This document shows, one piece after another, positions 1-4,990 of a stretch of DNA of 6,585 bases (position 1 is the first letter of the stretch; each line of letters begins with the position of its first letter). The DNA comes from Thermoflexales bacterium (GTDB taxonomy: Bacteria; Chloroflexota; Anaerolineae; Fen-1058). The notes beneath the pieces are model-generated. The model did not search any database. It saw only the letters and a program-made list of their open reading frames with translations, and was not told where the DNA came from. The DNA lies in NCBI GenBank assembly GCA_030834835.1, contig JAUQXD010000358.1, positions 1 through 6,585 of the forward strand. Direction: 5' to 3'. The position numbers and the translations under genes were made by a program.

Positions 1-1
1 C

Positions 2-847
2 GACATCCAGGTAGGCGCCAGCGTGCGATCACGGCAGGTCGACATCGTGCAGACGCTCGCGCCGCCCGTCACCGATCACCTGATGGAATTGCTGATGATG
101 ATCGACATCGCGCGCAGCGCGGCGGCGAAAGAGATCCATGCCGTGATCCCGTATTACTCCTTCGCCCGATCGGACAAGAAAGATGCCCCGCGGATTTCGA
201 TCACGGCGCGGTTGGTGGCCGATCTGCTGCACACCGCCGGGGCGACGCACGTCATGACCATGACGCTGCATTCGCCGCAGGTGCACGGCTTCTTCTCCGT
301 GCCGACCGATCCGCTGACGGCCCGCTATGCCTTCTACGATTACTTCAAAGCCCGCGACCTGTCGAGCACGGTTTTGGTAACGCCCGACATCGGCCAGGGC
401 AAGTCCGTCATGCGCTTTGCGGCGCAGCTCGGCCTGCCCATGTCGTTTGGTAATAAAGAGCGCGTCTCGGACACCAAAGTCGTCATCTCCGGCCTGACAG
501 GCGCTTCCGCGCGCGGCATGCGGCGGGCGTTGATCTACGACGACGAGATCGCCACGGGCGGATCGGTGGTGGAGCTGTGTCGCGTCCTCGTTGATCAAGG
601 CATCGAAGAGATCTGGCTGAGCTGCACGCATGGCGTCTTTACCGGCAAGGCGTTTGAGAAGCTGGCCGCTGTGCCGCAGATCACCGAGATCATCACGACC
701 GACACGGTTTACATTCCGCCGGAAAAGCGGCCCGCCAACTTGCACATCCTGCCGGTGGCGCCAATCTTCGGCGAAGCGATCAAGTGTAACTACTTCCATC
801 AATCAATCGGCAGCCTGTTTACTTTTGGCAAAGACGACAACACGTAG
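2..847 (+). CDS. prs: Ribose-phosphate pyrophosphokinase family protein, 5' truncated, divergent active site
   Basis: The reading frame is open from base 2 and enters the window mid-protein. 281 residues are visible, and about 30-40 N-terminal residues are probably missing compared with the usual 310-320. The family makes PRPP from ribose 5-phosphate and ATP in the cytosol, feeding nucleotide, His and Trp synthesis. Visible landmarks (numbering from the first visible residue): the VIPYYSFARSD block at 48-58 (canonical PYxxYARQD), TLHSPQVHGFF at 88-98, TPDIG at 127-131, the catalytic-loop K152-E-R154 (canonical KxR), and the PRPP loop DDEIATGGS at 180-188. The fold is clearly type-I phosphoribosyltransferase. 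Several positions differ from classical class I enzymes: the metal-site Asp of the DLH motif is Thr88, the Asp after GFF is Ser99, and the third Asp of the PRPP loop is Ala184. The His of that motif, the first two loop Asp residues and the K/R pair remain. It could be a divergent true synthetase or a paralogue with altered activity. It lies 43 bases upstream of the beta-oxidation genes; co-transcription is possible but functionally unexplained. Confidence 0.85.
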   Translation, partial: DIQVGASVRSRQVDIVQTLAPPVTDHLMELLMMIDIARSAAAKEIHAVIPYYSFARSDKKDAPRISITARLVADLLHTAGATHVMTMTLHSPQVHGFFSVPTDPLTARYAFYDYFKARDLSSTVLVTPDIGQGKSVMRFAAQLGLPMSFGNKERVSDTKVVISGLTGASARGMRRALIYDDEIATGGSVVELCRVLVDQGIEEIWLSCTHGVFTGKAFEKLAAVPQITEIITTDTVYIPPEKRPANLHILPVAPIFGEAIKCNYFHQSIGSLFTFGKDDNT

Positions 848-868
848 GGCAATTTGGCAAATTGCCCT
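846..868 (+). repeat. Perfect 10-bp hairpin at the prs-family stop codon
   Basis: AGGGCAATTT (846-855) pairs perfectly with AAATTGCCCT (859-868) around a 3-base loop GGC. The left arm starts inside the TAG stop codon at 845-847. Within it, GGCAATTT and GGCAAATT form an 8-base near-repeat, like the tandem words in the later gaps. Only two T's follow the stem, so it is not a convincing intrinsic terminator. An mRNA-processing or attenuation hairpin, or simply a member of the gap repeats, is more likely. Confidence 0.75.
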
Positions 869-878
869 TACCCAGCTC

Positions 879-884
879 AAGGAG
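879..884 (+). promoter_or_regulatory. Shine-Dalgarno site for 3-hydroxyacyl-CoA dehydrogenase
   Basis: AAGGAG ends 6 bases before ATG 891. It decides the start: the frame is open back to 630, but that stretch overlaps the previous gene out of frame and encodes Arg/Ser-rich sequence unlike the family, which begins directly with the Rossmann strand after ATG 891. Confidence 0.85.
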
Positions 885-890
885 ATCAAT

Positions 891-2105
891 ATGTACATTT
901 TCAAAGCAGGTGTGGTCGGCGCAGGCGCGATGGGCGCGGGCATCGCGCAGGTGATTTCGTATTCCGGTCTACCCGTGGTCTTGAAGGACGTCGATCAGGC
1001 CATGCTCGATAGGGGCGTGGCGCACATTCGCGGCATCTATGAAACGCGCGTCGAAAAGGGCAAGATGAGTGCGGGCGAGATGCAGTCCAAGTTGGACCTG
1101 ATCATCCCCACGCTTGATTACGGCGACTTCGCCGACGTGGACATCGTGATCGAAGCTGTGCCCGAAAAAATGGGCCTGAAACAGCGCATTTTCCAGGAGT
1201 TGGACAAGGTCTGCCCGGAAGGCACGCTCTATGCGTCCAACACTTCGGCGTTGTCGATCACCGAGATGGCCCGCGCGACCCATCGGCCGCAGAAGGTCAT
1301 CGGCATGCACTTCTTCAATCCCGCGCACGTGATGAAACTCGTCGAGATCATCAAGGGCGAGGACACCGATCAAGAGACCGTCGACGATCTGGTGGCCTTC
1401 ACCGAATCGCTGCGCAAGATTGCGGTGGTGGTGAAAGAATGCCCCGGCTTCCTTGTGAACCGATTGTTGATGCCGTACCTCAACGAAGCAACGTTGTGTT
1501 TGCAGGAAGGCGCGGCCACAGCGCAGGAAATCGATGAGGCGATGGTGGACTACGGCTGGCCGATGGGCCCGTTCACGCTGATGGATTTTCTGGGCCTTGA
1601 TGTGTGCTATGACGTGGGCGAGTATCTGCATTCGCAGTACGGCGAGCGCATGAAGGGCGCGGTGTTGTTTGAGAAGCTCTTCAAGGCCGGGCGCTACGGC
1701 GAGAAGGTAGGCGCGGGCTTTTACGGCTACGGCGACAACACCGATGAAGCCGTCAAGGCGATGGTGGCCGAAACCAGCGGCGGGCAGAAACAGACCGACT
1801 TCACGCCCGATCGCTTGATGTACGCGCTGATCAACGAAGCGGCCTATGCCGTCCAGGAAAACATCGCCGACGTGCGCGACATCGACATGGCGATGATCGC
1901 GGGTTCGGGCATGGCCGTGGCCGGTGATCGCATGGGGCCGTTGGCGCTGGCCGACAAACTCGGCCTGGATGTCGTCGTCGCCGGACTCGAAGACTTCGAG
2001 AAGAAACTGGGCGTGCGTTTCCATCCCGCCGAAAAACTGTACGAACTGGTGAAAGCCGGTCACTTAGGCGAGAAGACGCGCGGCGGGTTCCTGGAATACG
2101 TTTAG
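891..2105 (+). CDS. 3-hydroxyacyl-CoA dehydrogenase, FadB-type with two C-terminal domains
   Basis: A 404-aa NAD+-dependent enzyme that oxidises 3-hydroxyacyl-CoA to 3-ketoacyl-CoA in beta-oxidation. The N-terminal Rossmann domain (about 1-180) has the dinucleotide loop G10-A-G12-A-M-G15, Asp33 at the end of strand 2 (NAD rather than NADP preference), and SNTSALSI at 116-123. The catalytic dyad of the family is His140 in GMHFFNP and Glu152 in KLVEII. The first C-terminal (3HCDH) domain spans about 183-280 (CPGFLVNRLL, then GWPMGPFTLMDFLGLD, ending GAGFYGY). A second 3HCDH domain follows at about 305-404 and repeats the pattern (GDRMGPLALADKLGLD, ending TRGGFLEYV). Stand-alone single-domain enzymes of the PaaH/Hbd type are about 280-290 aa. 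The tandem domain matches the dehydrogenase half of the multifunctional FadB/MFE protein, here without its hydratase half, which is encoded by the next gene. All key residues are present, so it should be active. The chain-length range cannot be read from the sequence. Confidence 0.93.
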   Translation: MYIFKAGVVGAGAMGAGIAQVISYSGLPVVLKDVDQAMLDRGVAHIRGIYETRVEKGKMSAGEMQSKLDLIIPTLDYGDFADVDIVIEAVPEKMGLKQRIFQELDKVCPEGTLYASNTSALSITEMARATHRPQKVIGMHFFNPAHVMKLVEIIKGEDTDQETVDDLVAFTESLRKIAVVVKECPGFLVNRLLMPYLNEATLCLQEGAATAQEIDEAMVDYGWPMGPFTLMDFLGLDVCYDVGEYLHSQYGERMKGAVLFEKLFKAGRYGEKVGAGFYGYGDNTDEAVKAMVAETSGGQKQTDFTPDRLMYALINEAAYAVQENIADVRDIDMAMIAGSGMAVAGDRMGPLALADKLGLDVVVAGLEDFEKKLGVRFHPAEKLYELVKAGHLGEKTRGGFLEYV

Positions 2106-2107
2106 TC

Positions 2108-2205
2108 AGTAGATTAGGAATTAGTAAATTAGGCTCTGCGTCCACAGACCAGTCTACCAATCTACTACCCTACTAATTTACCAATTTACTAATCTACCAT
2201 CTACC
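2108..2205 (+). repeat. Inverted arrays of octamers AATYTACY in the gap before the hydratase
   Basis: The right half is an almost perfect tandem array with period 8: AGTCTACC (2151), AATCTACT (2159), ACCCTACT (2167), AATTTACC (2175), AATTTACT (2183), AATCTACC (2191), then ATCTACC (2199-2205). The left half carries the reverse-complement words AGTAGATT (2108-2115), AGGAATT (2116-2122) and AGTAAATT (2123-2130). Arms 2109-2132 and 2173-2197 can pair with one mismatch and a small internal loop, enclosing about 40 bases. The array starts three bases after the TAG stop and runs directly into the Shine-Dalgarno AAGGAG of the next gene. This AT-rich stretch contrasts with the GC-rich genes around it, and no protein-coding or terminator signal is seen in it. 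Confidence 0.85.
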
Positions 2206-2211
2206 AAGGAG
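2206..2211 (+). promoter_or_regulatory. Shine-Dalgarno site for enoyl-CoA hydratase
   Basis: AAGGAG lies 4 bases before ATG 2216 and directly abuts the last repeat word of the preceding array. Pairing of the array in mRNA could therefore influence its accessibility (inference). Confidence 0.8.
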
Positions 2212-2215
2212 CATT

Positions 2216-3004
2216 ATGGCTGACTTCATTCGTTACACCATCGAAGACAAAGTGGCAACGCTCGTAATCGATCACGCGCCGGTGAATGCCTTCAACCGGC
2301 AGACGCTGGCCGAACTCGGCGAAGCAGTGGATGCGCTCGTCGCCAATCCCGAAGTGAAGGTCGTCGTTGTGACCGGCGCAGGACAACTCGCCTTCGTGGC
2401 CGGAGCCGATCTAGGCGAAATTGGCGCGTTGATGAAATCACAAGATGAGGGCGCGGCGCAAGCCTTCATTCAGTTCGGGCAGCAGGTCTTCAGCAAGATC
2501 GAAGCCTCCAATAAGCCCTTTATCGCCGCCATCAACGGCGTGTGTCTGGGCGGCGGCCTCGAACTCGCCATGTCATGTCACCTGCGCATCTGCGGCGATC
2601 GGGTCAAGCTGGGCCAGCCGGAGATTAACCTCGGCATCATTCCGGGCTGGGGCGGCACGCAGCGCCTGCCGCGCATCGTCGGTGCGGCCAAGGCCGCCGA
2701 ACTGATCTTGACCGGCGATCAGATCACGGCCCAGCAGGCCATGCAACTGCGGCTCGTCAATATGGTCGTGCCCGGCGGCGAAGTGATGCGGCAGGCCAAG
2801 GGCCTCGCGGCGAAGCTCGCCAACAAGAGCGCTATCGCCACAGCCGCCGCGATGAACGCCATCCGCGCCGGCCTCGATGCCGACATCAAGAGCGGCCTCG
2901 CCGCCGAGTTGGCGCAGTTCGGTGCGGCCGTCGCCAGCGCCGACGCGCGTGAAGGCATCACGGCCTTCCTTGAGAAGCGCGAAGCGAAGTTCCAGGATAA
3001 GTGA
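2216..3004 (+). CDS. Enoyl-CoA hydratase (crotonase family)
   Basis: A 262-aa crotonase-fold enzyme, full length for the family, that adds water to 2-trans-enoyl-CoA to give 3-hydroxyacyl-CoA, the substrate of the dehydrogenase upstream. AFVAGADL (59-66) forms the first oxyanion-hole loop and LGGGLELAMSCHLRI (111-125) the second. The two catalytic glutamates of true hydratases are present: Glu116 in GGGLELAM and Glu136 in GQPEINLG. IIPGWGGTQRLPR (141-153) and the C-terminal SADAREGITAFLEKREAKF (241-259) are typical of the family's hydratase branch. His122 stands where Asp is common, which the family tolerates. With both Glu residues retained, a hydratase is favoured over an isomerase or decarboxylase member. 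With the upstream gene it reconstitutes, as two proteins, the two activities that FadB carries in one chain. Confidence 0.92.
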   Translation: MADFIRYTIEDKVATLVIDHAPVNAFNRQTLAELGEAVDALVANPEVKVVVVTGAGQLAFVAGADLGEIGALMKSQDEGAAQAFIQFGQQVFSKIEASNKPFIAAINGVCLGGGLELAMSCHLRICGDRVKLGQPEINLGIIPGWGGTQRLPRIVGAAKAAELILTGDQITAQQAMQLRLVNMVVPGGEVMRQAKGLAAKLANKSAIATAAAMNAIRAGLDADIKSGLAAELAQFGAAVASADAREGITAFLEKREAKFQDK

Positions 3005-3079
3005 TCAGGGATCAGTCAATCAGGGATCGGGCCGCTTGACGGCACAACCTGATCCCTGATCCCAAATCCCTGATCCCTA
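3002..3079 (+). repeat. Inverted arrays of heptamers CTGATCC in the gap before the first acyl-CoA dehydrogenase
   Basis: The right arm is a period-7 array: CTGATCC (3049), CTGATCC (3056), CAAATCC (3063), CTGATCC (3070-3076), CTA. The left arm has the complementary words TGATCAG (3002, containing the TGA stop of the hydratase), GGATCAG (3009), a degenerate 8-mer, and GGATCGG (3024-3030). Bases 3003-3015 are a perfect 13-base reverse complement of 3049-3061. A nested fold is also possible: 3003-3012 with 3066-3075 and 3019-3028 with 3051-3060. The central 3031-3048 is not repetitive. There is no T-tract, so an intrinsic terminator is not indicated. Confidence 0.88.
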
Positions 3080-3085
3080 GTTGAC

Positions 3086-3090
3086 GGGAG
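3086..3090 (+). promoter_or_regulatory. Shine-Dalgarno site for the first acyl-CoA dehydrogenase
   Basis: GGGAG lies 6 bases before ATG 3097. It supports that start, which gives the typical family N-terminus MDFSLTEEQ. Confidence 0.7.
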
Positions 3091-3096
3091 TCTCCT

Positions 3097-4239
3097 ATGG
3101 ATTTCTCCTTAACCGAAGAACAAAGCAGTTTCCGCAAACTCTTTCGCGATTTCGCCGCGAAGGAAGTGGCGAAAGTGGCGAAGCACACGGACGAGAGCGA
3201 AGAGCCGCCGCTCGATCTCTTCAACAAAGCGGCGCAGCAGGGTTTCTTCGCCGCGATGATCCCGGAAGACCTGGGCGGCGCGGCGCTCGATCCGCTGAGC
3301 TACACCCTGCTGATCGAAGAGCTGGCAAAGGCGTGCATGTCCACGGCGATCACCATCGCCACGCACAACAGTCTCGTCGTGTACCCGATCGTCTCACGCG
3401 GCGACGACGCGCAGAAAGAGAACTGGCTGTCGGTGCTGGCCGAGAATGCGGGCGCGCTGGCGCTGAACGAGCCTGACGCGGGATCGGATACCTCGCGCTT
3501 GAGCACGCGCGCGAAGCGCACCACCGATGGCTATGTCCTCAACGGCGTGAAGACGTGGGTGACCAATGCGGGCATCGCGAAGTTGCTGCTCGTCATCGCA
3601 CAAGCCGATGGCGGCCCGACGGCCTTCGTGATCGATCCCGCCACACCCGGCGTGAAGATCGGTCATCGCGAACCGACGACGGGCTTGCGCGGCGTCACCT
3701 TCCACACGGTCTACTTCGATGCCGTGGGGATCGCCGAGGCCGATCGGCTTGGCAATGAGGGCGAAGGCTTGTCCCTGTTGCAAACGGCGCTATCGCATTT
3801 CCAACTGGCTATCGCCGCGGCAGCGCTCGGTCTGGATGAACACGCGGTCGCGCAAGGCCGCGCCTTTGCCATCGAGCGCAAGCAGTTCGGCGTCAGCATT
3901 GCCACGAAGCAGGGGCTGGGTAACTACTTCGCCGACGCCGAGATCAACGCCGAAGTGCTGCGCCATCAAATCGAATACGCGGCGTGGCTGTACGAGCAGG
4001 GCAAAGACTTTGCGGCGGCCGCATTGAAGGCCAAGTTGTTCGGCGCAAAAGCCGCGCGCGAGACGGCCAATCACATGCTGCAAGTGCACGGCGGCTACGG
4101 TTTCAGCGACGAGTACACCATCTCGCAGCTGTACCGTGATGCGCGCGCGCTCGATCTGTTGGGCGGCACGCCGCAAGTGGGCCGCATCGCCGTGTGGCAG
4201 GAAGTGTTTGCCGATTCGGGTGTGGTGATCAAACCGTGA
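3097..4239 (+). CDS. Acyl-CoA dehydrogenase family protein lacking the canonical catalytic glutamate
   Basis: A 380-aa protein with all three acyl-CoA dehydrogenase domains. The N-terminal helical domain spans about 1-115 and starts MDFSLTEEQSSFRKLFRDFA. The beta-domain spans about 118-215, with LNEPDAGSD at 123-131 and WVTNAGI at 154-160. The C-terminal helical domain has the FAD-contacting ERKQFG at 260-265 and QVHGGYGFSDEY at 329-340. Members transfer two electrons from acyl-CoA via FAD to ETF. The segment RDARALDLLGGTPQ (347-360) aligns without gaps to the usual RDAxITxIYEGTxE, and the catalytic Glu of that motif is Gly356. The alternative base position used by isovaleryl- and long-chain enzymes (Glu just before Arg in LDLER) reads HFQ here: Phe235 replaces the Glu and Gln236 the Arg. 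No usual base is therefore visible, although the FAD motifs are kept. It may be a non-catalytic partner of the second dehydrogenase, or act on an unusual substrate. Family assignment is firm; activity is uncertain. Confidence 0.92.
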   Translation: MDFSLTEEQSSFRKLFRDFAAKEVAKVAKHTDESEEPPLDLFNKAAQQGFFAAMIPEDLGGAALDPLSYTLLIEELAKACMSTAITIATHNSLVVYPIVSRGDDAQKENWLSVLAENAGALALNEPDAGSDTSRLSTRAKRTTDGYVLNGVKTWVTNAGIAKLLLVIAQADGGPTAFVIDPATPGVKIGHREPTTGLRGVTFHTVYFDAVGIAEADRLGNEGEGLSLLQTALSHFQLAIAAAALGLDEHAVAQGRAFAIERKQFGVSIATKQGLGNYFADAEINAEVLRHQIEYAAWLYEQGKDFAAAALKAKLFGAKAARETANHMLQVHGGYGFSDEYTISQLYRDARALDLLGGTPQVGRIAVWQEVFADSGVVIKP

Positions 4240-4240
4240 G

Positions 4241-4293
4241 CGGTCAACTGGTAACCGGTAACTGGTCAACCAGTTACCGATTGACCGATTACT
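4241..4293 (+). repeat. Inverted arrays of heptamers GGTAACY in the gap before the membrane protein
   Basis: The left arm is tandem words GGTCAACT (4242), GGTAACC (4250), GGTAACT (4257), GGTCAAC (4264). The right arm is ACCAGTT (4269), ACCGATTG (4276), ACCGATT (4284), ACT. CGGTAACTGG (4256-4265) and CCAGTTACCG (4270-4279) make a perfect 10-bp stem with loop TCAA. CGGTCAA (4241-4247) and TTGACCG (4281-4287) can close an outer stem. It begins two bases after the TGA stop. Some T's follow at 4294-4302 but not as a run adjoining the stem, so termination is doubtful. Confidence 0.88.
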
Positions 4294-4320
4294 CTATTGT
4301 TGTAACGACGAGGCAGGCTT

Positions 4321-4953
4321 ATGGCTAACAACTTTCGACGTACCTATCACATCATCGGGATTGTGGTGTCGCAGATCGTGAACGTGCCCTTCATCGCGGG
4401 TGCGGCGATCACGCTGCTGCTATTCACCGTGCAACCCGATGTGCCGCATCGCCTCATCGGCTGGGGCGTGTCGCTGATCTTCCTGACGATCGTGCCCGCG
4501 CTGAGTTTGTTGTTTTACATTCCGCGCCGCGATGCCATTTCGCGCCGGATTGAGCCCTGGGCGTCGACCGAGAAACGTCAGCGCGTGATGAGTTTCGTCT
4601 TCATGGCCGTCAGCTATCCGATCGGGTTTGTGCTGCTTAAACTCGTGCAAGCCCCGGCAATCTTCGAAGCGATCATGCTGACCTACGTGATCGTGGTGCT
4701 GGGCCTGATCCTCGTCAATATCTTCTTCAAAGCGAGCGGGCACGCAGCGGGTGTGGCCGGGCCGGTGAGCGCGTTGATTTATCTCTACGGCCTGATCGCG
4801 ACACCGCTGATTGCCCTGATCCCGCTGACGATGTGGGCGCGCGTGCGAGCGAAAGGGCACACCCTGTCGCAGACGATCGTCGGTGCGCTGCTGTCGGCCG
4901 CGATCACGGTGACGATACTGGCGCTGTACGGCTTTCGGCCCGGACAATTCTAA
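4321..4953 (+). CDS. PAP2-like integral membrane protein, degenerate catalytic motif
   Basis: A 210-aa hydrophobic protein with about six predicted membrane helices by eye (roughly 11-37, 45-67, 88-108, 113-136, 145-170, 183-203). FFKASGHAAGVAGP at 135-148 resembles the SGH motif 2 of the PAP2 (type 2 phosphatidic acid phosphatase) superfamily, and a subgroup of PAP2-like membrane proteins has a similar K-x-S-x-H-A-A-G-V run. R174-x5-H180-x3-Q184 resembles motif 3 (SRx5Hx3D), with Gln in place of the Asp. A basic stretch (PRRDAISRR to EKRQR, 68-88) may be the remnant of motif 1. If active it would hydrolyse a lipid phosphate or diphosphate at the membrane; the missing Asp makes this uncertain. 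A weak GAGG (4310-4313) stands 7 bases before the ATG. It lies between the two acyl-CoA dehydrogenase genes, but a role in beta-oxidation is not evident. Confidence 0.72.
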   Translation: MANNFRRTYHIIGIVVSQIVNVPFIAGAAITLLLFTVQPDVPHRLIGWGVSLIFLTIVPALSLLFYIPRRDAISRRIEPWASTEKRQRVMSFVFMAVSYPIGFVLLKLVQAPAIFEAIMLTYVIVVLGLILVNIFFKASGHAAGVAGPVSALIYLYGLIATPLIALIPLTMWARVRAKGHTLSQTIVGALLSAAITVTILALYGFRPGQF

Positions 4954-4973
4954 CTGACTCAGTTTTGACTGAC
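4952..4973 (+). repeat. Short palindromic repeat in the gap before the second acyl-CoA dehydrogenase
   Basis: This gap is only 37 bases but has the same flavour as the others. AACTGA-C-TCAGTT (4952-4964) is a palindrome around one base that includes part of the TAA stop. ACTGAC occurs at 4953 and again at 4968. TCAGT (4959-4963) can pair with ACTGA (4968-4972) around TTTG. The stem is short, so this is a weaker example. Confidence 0.5.
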
Positions 4974-4979
4974 CAACAC

Positions 4980-4985
4980 AGGTGG
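4980..4985 (+). promoter_or_regulatory. Shine-Dalgarno site for the second acyl-CoA dehydrogenase
   Basis: AGGTGG lies 5 bases before ATG 4991. In-frame GTG codons at 4982 and 4985 lie within or abut it, so they are unlikely starts. The ATG also gives the N-terminus MDFDLSREHQ, matching the sister protein MDFSLTEEQ. Confidence 0.7.
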
Positions 4986-4990
4986 TGACT

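Noticed and set aside
29..802. 257-codon minus-strand open frame opposite the prs-family gene
   Set aside because: Arg/His/Asp-rich composition typical of an antisense shadow; the plus-strand frame has family motifs along its whole length.
630..890. Upstream in-frame extension of the 3-hydroxyacyl-CoA dehydrogenase
   Set aside because: The extension overlaps the previous gene in another frame, is Arg/Ser-rich, and the Shine-Dalgarno AAGGAG at 879-884 plus the Rossmann N-terminus place the start at 891.
969..2063. 364-codon open frame on the minus strand opposite the 3-hydroxyacyl-CoA dehydrogenase
   Set aside because: It is His/Arg/Val-rich with no recognisable domain and lies fully antisense to a gene with clear motifs; GC-rich codon bias produces such open frames.
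2106..3096. CRISPR array interpretation of the tandem words
   Set aside because: The words are 7-8 bases, contiguous and without unique spacers, and each locus also has an inverted partner; this is not CRISPR architecture.
4982..4990. GTG starts at 4982 and 4985 for the second acyl-CoA dehydrogenase
   Set aside because: They lie within or abut the likely Shine-Dalgarno AGGTGG, and the family N-terminus begins at ATG 4991.
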